Shown here piece after piece: positions 30,469-40,800 of a stretch of DNA of 64,000 bases. The position numbers and the translations under genes were made by a program. Location of the stretch: contig DPKJ01000012.1 of assembly GCA_003542575.1 (NCBI GenBank), positions 51,790-115,789 on the forward strand, written 5' to 3'. Numbering within the stretch: the first letter of the stretch is position 1; every line of letters starts with the position of its first letter. This DNA comes from Rikenellaceae bacterium. Its GTDB lineage: Bacteria > Bacteroidota > Bacteroidia > Bacteroidales > UBA932. The notes beneath the pieces were generated by a model, which was not told the DNA's origin, made no database searches, and was given only the letters and a program-made list of their open reading frames with translations.

Positions 30469-32457
30469 TTATGATTTTGCATAAAAATAAACAGCTGCGC
30501 TTCTGCTTGGAAGGTATAGTAAAAGTCTGTTTTCTCTCTCTGCATCTATTGTTAAATGATTGATCTGCTGATCGTTTCTTCCAAACCCGCCAAAATGCAG
30601 GGCATCAGTGTCCAGAACCAATTTATAACTCCCGGCAGGCGCAATAAAGGAGTGGTCTGTGTATGATTGGGTTGGACTGAAGTTAAATGCGAAGAGGTAG
30701 TCTCCCCTCATGAAAATCAGTAGTTGTCTTTCGTTGTGCTGGTAGAGTATTTGTGGCCTTGTATCAAAAATTGCAGACTTTTTTATCAGAGAGATCATCT
30801 CCCGGTCAAAAAACAGAAGCCACTGATATCTCAATTCGGGGTCAGAGGCCAGTTGCCATTGTCTTCTGGCGTAATGGTATGACCAATCGTTTCCTTCACG
30901 AGGAAAATCTATCCATTCGGGGTGGCCAAACTCATTGCCCATGAAATTGAGATATCCGTCTCCTGATAGTGAAATAGTTGCAAGACGAATCATCTTGTGA
31001 AGTGCCATTGCTCTGTCGACAGTGACTGAGAGGGCTGATTTTGTCATTGAGGTGTACATTTCACTGTCCAGCAGTCTGAACATTATTGTTTTATCACCAA
31101 CCATCGCCTGGTCATGGCACTCTGCGTAACTTATTGTCTTTTCGTCTGATCTTTTAGCGGTAAGCTCATGAAAAATATCTCCTACGTTCCACTGTTCATC
31201 TCTCAGCTCTTTTATCCACTTTATCCAATAGTCTGCGATTCCCATGCTCATTCTGAAATCAAAACCAAAACCGCCATGCTCTATTGGAGCTGCAAGACCG
31301 GGCATTCCACTCATATCTTCTGCAATAGTCATTGCGTTTGGGTTAATCTCCTTTACCAAGCGATTGGCAAGTGCAAGATATACCAGTGCGTCATCATCCT
31401 GATTCCCGTCAAAATAGAGAGAGTACTCTGTAAAATCCTTTCCGAGTCCGTGGTCCAAATATATCATACTGGTAATTCCATCAAACCTAAAGCCGTCAAA
31501 GTTGTACTCTTCAAGCCAGTATTTACAGTTGGACAACAAAAAATGGAGTGTTTCACTTTTGCCATAATTGAAACATTTTGACCCCCACGCAGGATGGTCT
31601 CCCCTGGCTCCCTCATGAAAATATGCATACTCTGTTCCGTCAATGCAGGATATCCCCTCCAATACATTACTGACTGCATGCGAATGAACAATATCCATCA
31701 CAACTGCAATGTTCATGGAATGGGCTTCATCTATGAGCATTTTCAGTTCGTCCGGAGTACCAAATCTTGAACTGACTGCAAAAAAATTTGATACCTGGTA
31801 ACCAAAAGAGCCATAATAGGGGTGCTCCTGTACTGCCATCAACTGAAGTGTGTTGTAGCCGAGCCTGGCAATTCTTGGCAGTACATTTTTTCTGAAATAG
31901 CTGAAAGTTGCAATCTCAGGCTTTTCTGAACTCATTCCTGTGTGTGCCTCATAAATCAGGGGGTATTTTACAACCGGACCTCTTTTATTTTTCCACTTGT
32001 AAGGTTTAGGGTCCCAGATTTGTGCAGCAAAGAGTTTGGTGTGAGGGTCCTGAATAGTTCTTACTGCATATGCAGGCAATCTCTCACCCTCTCCGCCATC
32101 CCAACAGACGAGCCATTTGAAAAGTTGTCCGTGATTTAGTTTTTTTCCGGGAAGAGTTAATTCCCAGTTTCCGTTCCCAATGTTAGTCAGTCTGTAGTCA
32201 GGATTTTTCTTCCAGCCATTAAGGTCACATAAAAGGTAAATAGCTGTTGCATTGGGTGCCCACTCCCTGAAAACACGATTTCCTTTACCATCGGAGTGTA
32301 CTCCATAGTAGAGATGTGAGTTAACTGCCGAACTTAGTGTTTTGCCGTATCCGGCAATCTCAAGCATTCTGACAATAACTTTTTCGTACCGCTCCCGGAT
32401 TTTTTTACTCCAGGGTTCTAGCCAGGGGTCATCAATCCAAAGTTTTAACTGGTTCAT
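30469..32457 (-). CDS. glgB: 1,4-alpha-glucan branching enzyme (GH13, eukaryote-like)
   Basis: A 662-residue GH13 enzyme with a CBM48 domain (about 50-150, FREWAPNATAIYLLCDLNGW) and a catalytic barrel. The barrel shows DIVHSHAVSN (region I), FDGFRFDGITSM with the nucleophile Asp (region II), TIAEDMSGMP with the acid/base Glu (region III) and YAECHDQAMVGDKT (region IV). The HSHA and AECHDQ forms are those of eukaryotic branching enzymes (GH13_8). It introduces alpha-1,6 branches into glycogen. It begins only 5 bp after xseB, so it may be transcribed from the exonuclease VII promoter. Confidence 0.96.
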   Translation of the reverse strand: MNQLKLWIDDPWLEPWSKKIRERYEKVIVRMLEIAGYGKTLSSAVNSHLYYGVHSDGKGNRVFREWAPNATAIYLLCDLNGWKKNPDYRLTNIGNGNWELTLPGKKLNHGQLFKWLVCWDGGEGERLPAYAVRTIQDPHTKLFAAQIWDPKPYKWKNKRGPVVKYPLIYEAHTGMSSEKPEIATFSYFRKNVLPRIARLGYNTLQLMAVQEHPYYGSFGYQVSNFFAVSSRFGTPDELKMLIDEAHSMNIAVVMDIVHSHAVSNVLEGISCIDGTEYAYFHEGARGDHPAWGSKCFNYGKSETLHFLLSNCKYWLEEYNFDGFRFDGITSMIYLDHGLGKDFTEYSLYFDGNQDDDALVYLALANRLVKEINPNAMTIAEDMSGMPGLAAPIEHGGFGFDFRMSMGIADYWIKWIKELRDEQWNVGDIFHELTAKRSDEKTISYAECHDQAMVGDKTIMFRLLDSEMYTSMTKSALSVTVDRAMALHKMIRLATISLSGDGYLNFMGNEFGHPEWIDFPREGNDWSYHYARRQWQLASDPELRYQWLLFFDREMISLIKKSAIFDTRPQILYQHNERQLLIFMRGDYLFAFNFSPTQSYTDHSFIAPAGSYKLVLDTDALHFGGFGRNDQQINHLTIDAERENRLLLYLPSRSAAVYFYAKS

Positions 32458-32462
32458 GATTC

Positions 32463-32657
32463 CTATTGTTCAATTATTTTGTCGAGCTCCTGACCAAATC
32501 CCTTTATCTGCTCTCGGCAGTGTTTAACCAGACTTATTGCCCGCTTTACGTCCTCTGCAAGGTTTGTAATATCTGCTTCGGGGCTCTCTATCCTGTTTAC
32601 AAGATCTTCAAGCTGCTTAAGAGCCTCTTTATAGGTAAGATTTTTTATGTTATTCAT
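32463..32657 (-). CDS. xseB: Exodeoxyribonuclease VII small subunit
   Basis: A 64-residue protein with the XseB pattern: LTYKEALKQLEDLVNRIESPEADI followed by a second helix with VKHCREQIKGFG. It is of normal length. It forms the heteromeric nuclease with XseA, processing single-stranded DNA. It overlaps xseA by 8 bp. Confidence 0.95.
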   Translation of the reverse strand: MNNIKNLTYKEALKQLEDLVNRIESPEADITNLAEDVKRAISLVKHCREQIKGFGQELDKIIEQ

Positions 32658-33837
32658 CTCTCTTTGAGTTTACTGTACAGTCAATTATTCCGTGTGCTAC
32701 AACCAGGGTAATGTTGTCTCCCTGATTAACTTGTGAGGAATTTGTAATTTTTTTTCCATTCTTTAACGCTATCGAATATCCCCTTTCAAGAATATTTAGT
32801 GGCAATGCAAGCATTGCTCTCTTCTCCAGCAGTTCAAGCTTGTGTTCCTGATCTCTGGTTAATCTTGCAACAGCCTCCTTTACTCTTCTGACCCTTCTCT
32901 CAATTGCTGCCTCTTCGTTTGCAAACTTTGTCCTTAATGAAACTGCTACTCTGTTTGAAAGAAAGTTAAGGTGCTGCTCCTCCTGAATAAACAGATCAAG
33001 CAGGAAGTCTGCAGCTGCAGTGGGTGTCTTTACATTCGTATGAGATACCATGTCTGCAATATGGTAGTCGTGATCGTGTCCGATTCCGGTTATCACCGGC
33101 AGTGGAAACTGCGCAATATTTACTGCAAGGTTGTAATCATCAAAGCAAATCAGATCCTGGGCTGAACCTCCTCCTCTGGTAATAAGCACTATATCAAACA
33201 TTTCTGACTCTGCAGCAATCGATTCAAGTGCTGCAATTATTCCTGCAGGAGCAGTATCTCCCTGCATGGGAGCAGAAAAGAGAGTTATGTTGAATTTGAA
33301 TCCATATTCGTTAAGTGAGGTATGCTGCATGAAATCTCTGTAACCTGCTGCATTCTCTGAAGAGATTACAGCAATATTGCGGGGCAGTATAGGGATTTCA
33401 AGGGAGGAATTGACCTCAAACATCCCCTCATCCTTCAATTTCTGAATTGTCTTTTGCCTTAACAGCTCTTGCTCTCCAATGGTGAAAGATGGGTCAATAT
33501 CAGAAATCACGAGAGAGAGACCATACAACGATGAGTACTGAACCTGAACACACACCAGAATCTTAATTCCTCTTTCAAGAGCTCTGCCGGTTGTGGTTTC
33601 AAAATATGGTCTCAACATCCTGAATGTCGAACTCCATATAACGGCCTGTACCTTTGCTGCTAAAATGCCCCCTTCTGTTTTGCGGTCTATAAGCTCCATG
33701 TAGCAATGACCTCCCGAGTGAACCTTAACCTCACCTGTTTCTGCTCTCACCCAGTACTTGCCGGGAAGTGAATTTTCAATGGATTTGCCTATTCTCTCCT
33801 GTAGTTCGCTAAGTGTAATCTCCTCTCTTTTTGCCAT
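32650..33837 (-). CDS. xseA: Exodeoxyribonuclease VII large subunit
   Basis: A 395-residue protein with an N-terminal OB-fold (about 5-100, ITLSELQERIGKSIE...GHCYMELID), the catalytic domain (about 125-340) with VISSENAAGYRDFMQH, ITRGGGSAQDLICFDD and PVITGIGHDHDYHIADMV, and a C-terminal coiled coil. It is the catalytic subunit of the bidirectional single-strand exonuclease. It is the first gene of the long minus-strand run and is divergent from engB (72-bp gap). Confidence 0.97.
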   Translation of the reverse strand: MAKREEITLSELQERIGKSIENSLPGKYWVRAETGEVKVHSGGHCYMELIDRKTEGGILAAKVQAVIWSSTFRMLRPYFETTTGRALERGIKILVCVQVQYSSLYGLSLVISDIDPSFTIGEQELLRQKTIQKLKDEGMFEVNSSLEIPILPRNIAVISSENAAGYRDFMQHTSLNEYGFKFNITLFSAPMQGDTAPAGIIAALESIAAESEMFDIVLITRGGGSAQDLICFDDYNLAVNIAQFPLPVITGIGHDHDYHIADMVSHTNVKTPTAAADFLLDLFIQEEQHLNFLSNRVAVSLRTKFANEEAAIERRVRRVKEAVARLTRDQEHKLELLEKRAMLALPLNILERGYSIALKNGKKITNSSQVNQGDNITLVVAHGIIDCTVNSKRDE

Positions 33838-33885
33838 TTTAATCCATTTTTACCACATCCCGTACAAATATACGCAATAAAGTTA

Positions 33886-33893
33886 TACCTTTG
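33886..33893 (+). promoter_or_regulatory. -7 box of the engB-prs-nadE operon
   Basis: TACCTTTG matches TAnnTTTG, 16 bp before the engB ATG. No convincing -33 TTTG at the usual spacing. Confidence 0.5.
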
Positions 33894-33909
33894 CAGGGTC
33901 AGAAAAGCT

Positions 33910-34503
33910 ATGAAGATTTCACAAGCCATATTTGCCGGAAGCAGCACTCAGGTTGATGAGAGGCCGGTCTCCAGACTGCCTGAATTTGCCTTTATAGGCA
34001 GATCGAACGTAGGCAAATCATCTCTTATAAATATGTTATGCAGTGTCGGCAAACTTGCCCACACCTCAGGAAAACCCGGTAAAACCCGTCTCATTAACCA
34101 TTTTATGATTAATGAAATGTGGTACATGGTTGACCTTCCCGGATACGGCTTTGCCAAAATATCCAAAACAGAGAGAGAACAACTTGCCAACATGATCAGC
34201 AGATATATAAATCAGTCTGCCGAACTTCAGAACCTTTTTGTACTGCTTGATTCAAGACACGATATTCAAAAAATTGACCTCGAGTTTATAAACCGCCTGG
34301 GTGAGGCCGGAGTCCCTTTTGCCCTTATCTACACAAAGGGTGATAAACTTGGCGTGAATGGCCTAAAAGCTCAGATTGAGAGAAATAATGCCACTCTGCT
34401 TGAATATTGGGAGGAGCTTCCTCCTGTATTTGTAACCTCTTCTGAAACCGGACAGGGAAGAGATGAGGTTCTAAACTACATTGAAACTCTTATAAAAAAA
34501 TAA
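33910..34503 (+). CDS. engB: Ribosome biogenesis GTP-binding protein EngB (YsxC/YihA)
   Basis: A 197-residue TRAFAC GTPase. G1 is GRSNVGKSS (30-38), G2 contains GKTR, G3 is DLPGYG, G4 is YTKGDK (a TKxD variant) and G5 is in VFVTSSETGQG. It acts in 50S subunit assembly. It starts an operon with prs, nadE, a small protein and der. Confidence 0.97.
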   Translation: MKISQAIFAGSSTQVDERPVSRLPEFAFIGRSNVGKSSLINMLCSVGKLAHTSGKPGKTRLINHFMINEMWYMVDLPGYGFAKISKTEREQLANMISRYINQSAELQNLFVLLDSRHDIQKIDLEFINRLGEAGVPFALIYTKGDKLGVNGLKAQIERNNATLLEYWEELPPVFVTSSETGQGRDEVLNYIETLIKK

Positions 34504-34511
34504 ATCTAGCT

Positions 34512-35462
34512 ATGGATCACCAACATAAGATTAAGATTTTTTCATGCAGAAGCTCCCGTTACCTTGCAGAGAAGATCGCTGCGGCACTTAAACTGGACAT
34601 TGGGAAATCATCTGTCACGGTATTCAGTGACGGAGAATTTCAACCTGCTTTCGAAGAGAGTGTCAGGGGTGCTACGGTTTTTGTTGTTCAATCGACATTC
34701 CCTCCCGTTGACAACATCTTTGAACTTCTTCTGATGATTGATGCAGCCCGCAGAGCATCTGCCTATAAGGTAATTGCAGTAATCCCGTACTTCGGCTGGG
34801 CACGTCAGGACAGAAAGGACAGACCAAGGGTTCCAATAGGAGCCAAAATGGTGGCAAATCTTCTGCAGGCAGCCGGCTGCGACAGAGTTATGACTGCCGA
34901 CCTGCATGCCGATCAGATTCAGGGCTTCTTTGATTTTCCTGTCGATCACATCTACGCAAGTTCTATCTTTTTACCATACCTGAGAGATCTTAAACTTGAC
35001 AATCTTTCAATTGCTGCACCTGATATGGGAGGAGCAAAAAGAGCCAACGCATATTCAAGAATACTTGGTTGCCCGCTTATAATCTGCCACAAATCCCGTG
35101 AGAAGGCTAATGTTGTGGGTTCTATGACAGCTATAGGTGATGTTGAGGGAAGGAATATTGTGATAATTGATGATATGATTGATACAGCCGGCACAATAAG
35201 CAAAGCAGCTGATATGCTTATGGAGAAGGGTGCTGTTAGTGTAAGGGCACTTGCAACTCATGCGGTTCTTAGCGGCCCTGCCTATGAAAGAATTGCAAGC
35301 TCACAGTTGCAGGAGGTTATCATTTCCGATACTATTCCAATGGCAGTGAATCCTGATGTTGACAGAAGTAAGATCAAGATTTTGTCGGTTGCCGAAATTT
35401 TTGCCGATGTTATTGATAAAGTATATAATTATCAATCAATAAGCACTAGTTTCATATTCTAA
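34512..35462 (+). CDS. prs: Ribose-phosphate pyrophosphokinase
   Basis: A 316-residue PRPP synthase. The N-terminal part has FSDGEFQPAFEESVRG and the flexible-loop region YFGWARQDRKDRPRVPIGAK. The PRPP-binding motif is IVIIDDMIDTAGTI (about 216-229). It makes PRPP from ribose 5-phosphate and ATP for nucleotide, NAD and amino-acid synthesis. It lies directly upstream of nadE, another consumer of this pathway. Confidence 0.98.
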   Translation: MDHQHKIKIFSCRSSRYLAEKIAAALKLDIGKSSVTVFSDGEFQPAFEESVRGATVFVVQSTFPPVDNIFELLLMIDAARRASAYKVIAVIPYFGWARQDRKDRPRVPIGAKMVANLLQAAGCDRVMTADLHADQIQGFFDFPVDHIYASSIFLPYLRDLKLDNLSIAAPDMGGAKRANAYSRILGCPLIICHKSREKANVVGSMTAIGDVEGRNIVIIDDMIDTAGTISKAADMLMEKGAVSVRALATHAVLSGPAYERIASSQLQEVIISDTIPMAVNPDVDRSKIKILSVAEIFADVIDKVYNYQSISTSFIF

Positions 35463-35466
35463 GAAG

Positions 35467-36303
35467 ATGAAAGAGATTGAATCAGATATAGTGTATGCAA
35501 GGCTTGTTAAGGGTGTTGCTTCTTTTTTCAAAGAAAACGGTAAGGAGAGGGCTGTTGTAGGTCTTTCCGGCGGCATAGACTCGGCAGTTGTACTTTGCAT
35601 TGCAGCAGAGGCTCTTGGGAGAGAGAATGTTCATGCTGTTCTGATGCCATCTCCATTTTCTACATTACATTCGGTTACCGATGCCATTGACCTGGCTTCA
35701 AGTCTGAATATCAGCTACACAATTGTGCCGATTGAGGCAATCTATAACAGATATATCAAAGAGCTTGAGGATTTTTTCTGTGATGAAATCAAAGATATTA
35801 CAATTGAGAATTTACAGGCCCGAATCAGAGCTGATATCCTTATGGCTTATTCAAACCAGACAGGAGCTCTTTTGCTAAACACCTCCAACAAAAGTGAGTT
35901 AGCTATGGGTTACGGAACTCTTTACGGTGATCTTAGTGGTGCACTTATGGTGATTGCCGACCTTTATAAACTTCAGGTTTACTCAATTGCGCATTATATC
36001 AACACGTTGGAAAAGGTTATTCCCGAAAATACTATAACCAAAGAGCCATCAGCCGAATTAAGAGTAGATCAGAAAGATAGTGATACAATACCTGAGTATA
36101 GCATTCTGGACCCTATTTTGCATATGCTTATTGAGGAGGGAAAAAGCCCCGAAGAGGTTATAGCAGGAGGTACCGAAAGAATTCTTGTAGACAGAATAGT
36201 CAAGCTGATGAAAAGTTCGGCATTCAAGGTACATCAGTTGCCTCAGATGCTCCAGTTAGGAGACTCTCCGTTGCAGCCTCCGTTTAAATGTTTAATTTGC
36301 TGA
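35467..36303 (+). CDS. nadE: NAD+ synthase (ammonia-dependent type)
   Basis: A 278-residue enzyme with the ATP-pyrophosphatase P-loop VVGLSGGIDSAVV (about 31-43), LLNTSNKSELAMGYGTLYGD and an ELRVDQKDSD loop. The short length and absence of an N-terminal nitrilase domain indicate the ammonia-dependent form. It amidates nicotinate adenine dinucleotide to NAD. It starts 4 bp after prs. The C-terminus ends in QPPFKCLIC, with two cysteines. Confidence 0.96.
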   Translation: MKEIESDIVYARLVKGVASFFKENGKERAVVGLSGGIDSAVVLCIAAEALGRENVHAVLMPSPFSTLHSVTDAIDLASSLNISYTIVPIEAIYNRYIKELEDFFCDEIKDITIENLQARIRADILMAYSNQTGALLLNTSNKSELAMGYGTLYGDLSGALMVIADLYKLQVYSIAHYINTLEKVIPENTITKEPSAELRVDQKDSDTIPEYSILDPILHMLIEEGKSPEEVIAGGTERILVDRIVKLMKSSAFKVHQLPQMLQLGDSPLQPPFKCLIC

Positions 36304-36309
36304 TTCAAG

Positions 36310-36531
36310 ATGTCACTTATAATACTTTCTGTAATAGTTGTTGCAATCTGTGTTGCACTTATGTCTTTTAACATAATTTTCCGGAAAAACGGAAAATTCC
36401 CTGAGACCGAAATAGGTCATAACAAAGAGATGAGAAAACTTGGGCTTAAATGTGCCAAAACAGATGAAAGAATTCTCTGGAAAAAAGGGAATTCCTGTTC
36501 TACGTGCTCCTGCGGCTCTTCTGAAGAGTAA
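36310..36531 (+). CDS. Small membrane protein with Cys-rich tail, unknown function
   Basis: A 73-residue protein with one N-terminal membrane segment (residues 3-24), a conserved-looking middle (GHNKEMRKLGLKCAKTDERI) and the tail SCSTCSCGSSEE containing three closely spaced cysteines that could bind a metal. It starts 6 bp after nadE and ends 39 bp before der, so it belongs to the operon. I recognise no named family; short proteins of this kind are seen in other Bacteroidetes. Confidence 0.7.
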   Translation: MSLIILSVIVVAICVALMSFNIIFRKNGKFPETEIGHNKEMRKLGLKCAKTDERILWKKGNSCSTCSCGSSEE

Positions 36532-36554
36532 TTCGCAGGTTTGCAATTATTGTT

Positions 36555-36562
36555 TACCTTTG
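36555..36562 (+). promoter_or_regulatory. Candidate internal -7 box before der
   Basis: TACCTTTG lies 8 nt before the der ATG. A near-match TTCG at 36532-36535 provides a 19-nt spacer. It would allow expression of der separately from nadE, with almost no leader. Confidence 0.45.
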
Positions 36563-36570
36563 CACCCGAT

Positions 36571-37881
36571 ATGAGTATTTTAGCTATAGTTGGACGCCCT
36601 AATGTGGGCAAATCTACCCTTTTTAACCGCCTCGTAGGAATGAGGCAAGCCATTGTAGATGAGGTGGCAGGAGTTACCCGTGACCGCCATTATGGACGTT
36701 GTGAGTGGAACGGGAGGGAATTTTCTGTTATTGACACCGGTGGATATGCGGTTAATACCGAAGATGTTTTTGAAGAGGAGATAAGAAAACAGGTTCTGCT
36801 TGCAATAGAGGAGGCCGATGTTATTCTATTCATGTGTGAAGTCCATACCGGAATAACAGATTACGACAACATAATCGCTGATATATTAAGAAGATCCAAA
36901 AAACCTGTTGTAGTTGTTGCCAATAAGGTTGACACCGGTGACAGGATGTTTGATACATATGTGTTTAACTCTTTTGGACTGGGAGAGCCCTGGGCGATAT
37001 CATCGGCCAGCGGAAGTGGTACAGGAGATTTACTTGATAAAATTCTTGAACTTTTGCCCCTTGAGAGTGAAGCCAGAGAGAATGCTCCGAAAATACCTCA
37101 TATAGCCATAATCGGCAAGCCAAATGTTGGTAAATCCTCAATTACAAATGCGTTATTGGGAGAGGAACGGAATATTGTAACACCGGTAGCAGGAACAACA
37201 AGAGATTCAATTGCGACTTACTACAATAAATTTGGTCATGAATTCATGCTGGTTGATACAGCTGGATTGAGAAAAAAGGTTAAAGTTAAGGAGGACCTTG
37301 AGTTTTATTCTGTGATGCGCTCAATCAGGGCAATTGAGTATTCCGATGTTTGTGTGCTGATGCTGGATGCCACTATGGGCGTTGAGCAGCAGGATATGGC
37401 CATTTTCAACCTGATTATAAAGAACAGAAAAGGTTGCGTTATTGTAGTAAATAAATGGGACTTGATTCCTGACAAAGGCCCCAACACAATGAAGGAGTTC
37501 ACCCTGGATATCATGAATAAAATTGCCCCGTTTAGGGATATTCCCATTGTTTTCACCTCTGTAATTAACATGCAAAGAATACTTGATGTACTAAACAGTG
37601 CAGCCAAGGTATATGCCAATAAAAACAAGAGAATTCCTACATCTAAACTAAACGAGGAGATGCTTCCGGAAATTTTAAACTATCCTCCTCCGGCAACAAA
37701 AGGTAAGTACATCAAAATAAAATATATTACTCAACTCCCTACCCCTTCTCCGGCTTTTGCATTCTTCTGCAACCTTCCACAGTATGTGAGGGAAGACTAC
37801 AAAAGATACCTGGAAAACAGACTACGTGAGAAGTTCGATTTTAACGGGGTTCCCATTCAGATTTTTCTGAGACAGAAGTAA
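36571..37881 (+). CDS. der: Ribosome biogenesis GTPase Der (EngA)
   Basis: A 436-residue protein with two tandem GTPase domains. The first P-loop is GRPNVGKST (8-16) with DTGGY; the second is GKPNVGKSS (about 182) with DTAGL and NKWD. A C-terminal KH-like domain (about 350-436) follows. It acts in 50S subunit maturation. The ATG at 36571 puts the first P-loop at the usual distance from the N-terminus; an in-frame upstream extension runs through the promoter box and is rejected. Confidence 0.98.
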   Translation: MSILAIVGRPNVGKSTLFNRLVGMRQAIVDEVAGVTRDRHYGRCEWNGREFSVIDTGGYAVNTEDVFEEEIRKQVLLAIEEADVILFMCEVHTGITDYDNIIADILRRSKKPVVVVANKVDTGDRMFDTYVFNSFGLGEPWAISSASGSGTGDLLDKILELLPLESEARENAPKIPHIAIIGKPNVGKSSITNALLGEERNIVTPVAGTTRDSIATYYNKFGHEFMLVDTAGLRKKVKVKEDLEFYSVMRSIRAIEYSDVCVLMLDATMGVEQQDMAIFNLIIKNRKGCVIVVNKWDLIPDKGPNTMKEFTLDIMNKIAPFRDIPIVFTSVINMQRILDVLNSAAKVYANKNKRIPTSKLNEEMLPEILNYPPPATKGKYIKIKYITQLPTPSPAFAFFCNLPQYVREDYKRYLENRLREKFDFNGVPIQIFLRQK

Positions 37882-37884
37882 TAT

Positions 37885-40800
37885 TTAAGCAGGGATATAA
37901 ACAGTGAAACAGGCACCTCCAAGTCTTTCGGATGTGGTGTAGTTTATTGTACCCTGACTCTGCTCCATTATACTGCGACATATTGCCAGACCCAAACCGG
38001 TACCACCACTCTTGGTTGTAAAATTCGGCTTAAAGAGCCGATGTGTCAAACTATCGGGAACACCTGAGCCATCATCATGAACAGCAATCTGGAAATATTT
38101 GTCATCTTTTTGAAGTGTAACCAAAATATTTCCGTTGTCCATTGATTCTACTGCCTGGTAAGCATTTGACAGAAGATTTACCAACACCCTTGTCAACTGG
38201 GTCTTTCGGGCAGAGACAAATGCATCTTCTTTATGAGATTCAAATGTAAGGGTAATATTGTCTCTTGTATTAAACAGTATAATCTGCTCCTTAATCAGGG
38301 AGTTCAGATCAAATCTTATCATATCTTCGGAGTAGAACCTTGAAAAACTGGAGAACTCACCTGCAGCATCTGAAAGTATATCTATCTGTTCAATAAGTGA
38401 ATTGGCAAGTGCATCAAATCTCTTAGGCCAGTCTTTAACTCCCTGCTCCTTTAACCTCATCATGTGCTGAATACTTAACCGCATAGGGGTGAGAGGGTTC
38501 TTTATTTCGTGAGCAATTTGCCTTGCCATCTCTCTCCAAGCCTGCTCTCTTTCGCCCTGGGCAAGTCTGGTTGTGCTCTCATTAAGATCGTCAACCATCT
38601 TGTTGTAGGCCGCTACCAGAATACCCAATTCGTCTCTGTTGGTGTAGTTGATATGTTCAGGCTGCTGTGATATGTCCAGCAATTGCATCTTTTTACTAAT
38701 CTCTGCAAGAGGTTTTGATATTGAATTTGACAGGGCTATACCTCCAAAAACAGCTGCTATAAGTAGTAAGAGGTAGATATTAATTATTGCGGCAATTATC
38801 GAAGAGGCATCCTTTCTGAAGTTACTCTGTCTGGAGAAATATGGCACATTGGCAATAGCAATAAGCTTTCCATCAACGTTAAAAAGTGGAGCGTAAAGTG
38901 AATAATAGGTGAGGTCACCTACCACCTCTTTGTTTACATATTGTTTTTTATTGTTGTAGACAATCTCCCTGAATGCCAACGGATTCATTCTGGTCCCCAG
39001 CAAATACCGGTCAAAAACTTCACTTCGTGTTGTCCTTAAAAGCAAACCGTCGGACTGATAAACATTAATATCAATCTGCGCAGTGTTTGAAAGGCGGTTC
39101 ATTGCCTCCTGTAATCTTAGATTATTAAATTGCTGGTCATTATACTTTTGAGCAAACTTACTGTAATATGAGAGAGTTGACTGAACGGTGCTCATCTTCT
39201 CCTCCATCTGCTCTCTGTTGGATTCATTAAAATATCTTATGGAGAACCATATACTTCCTGCACCCATTGCCACAAGTGCAAATACCAGCGATGAAATTAT
39301 CAGAACGGTTATCTTCCATCTGAACGAACTTTTAGGAAGGTTATAAATAAATCCCTTGTGTCTGATTCTTATAAGTCCCAGAATCATAAGAGAGTAAAAT
39401 AGCATCAGATATGAAAACGATACTGTGTACTGGAATGTATTTCTCTCAGGTCTCGATAAGATTATTATATTCTCATCTGAAATCTTATTTATGAAGTGAA
39501 GGTATCCGTTGCTTCTCTCTGTTCTGTATCCGGTTTCATATTCCTTTTCGTATTTGAGAGAATAATTATACCTGCCGCCATAGGATATGAGTCTTCCATT
39601 CAAATATTTTGAATAGGAGTACCCGGAAGGTATATTGTAGTTATCCAGTTTTTTATGATCAAGCAGAAGTTCGGGATATCCAATAGATTCTCTCATAAAC
39701 TTGCTGTCAAGCTCTATGAATAGCGTAATCTCCTCTCCTAAGATAATGAACGGAAATACGCCCAGGTAGCTTATTCTTCCGTTATAGTTATTCATAAAGA
39801 AGAATGAGGAGTTATCTCCAAGCCTCATCCCGTATCTTGAAATTTCTGTTTTGTAAAAATTGTTGCAGTGAACAGGAGGCAAGTCCAGGTTTGATATCTC
39901 GGTAATGAGCATTGAGTTTGGCCTGCATGAGGTTATTCTCATGTCGTACTTTTGCAGAATGCTCCAGAAATAGGCTTCGGACAGGCGATTGGAGATCATC
40001 TCGGTATTTTGGTCAAACCTTACCCAATACGCTATAATAGGGTCATTTTCAATGAACTTTTCAAGGCTTCTGAGTTGAAGTTCCATGGTAAGATCTCTCT
40101 CAACAGACATTTTTGTTGTCCAGACCTTGTTCCTGTTAAACTCTTTTGTAAAACCAAAATAACTTACTGTGGCAAGCGTAAAGAGTGAGACAAAGGTTAT
40201 GTAAAAAGCCATTGGAATCCTCTCCATAAAGGAAAACCTTCTTTTGGGAATAAAAAGAGGTCTCATCAGTTGAAGAGAGAACAGAAGTGCCAGAAAAAGA
40301 AGTCCGTAGGAGAGATATACCATTAAGGTATATTCGGTTATTTCATCTATCTTATATAGCTCCATTACTATATTTGAGTTGAGGATAAGTGACCTCATGC
40401 TCAGATATATGTAAGGAATTAATACCAGTGGAATTATTGAGAAGAGTATTGTGAACAATCTCTTCTTAAATCGTGGTGCTTTCAGAATTGTCAAAGCCAG
40501 GCTTTTCCTGATCATAAACAGAGCCAGGACAATCATGAAAATCAGAATATTATTTATTAACAGATCTGCAAGAGAGCTGAAGATTCCAAAATCTGCATAA
40601 AGAGTCGGGGAGAAAATTTCAAGTTCACCCTGAAGCTCTTTTGCTTGGTAAATAGCCACAAATCTTACAATTACCATCCCTGCAAAGAGGGAAAAGAACT
40701 CATTAATGCCTCTTTTTCTTTGTAGGTTGGAAAACAGAGCAAGTATTACGAAAAGTATGGCAAACCATCTGAGAGCGATTCCCTGACTCGCACCTTTCCC

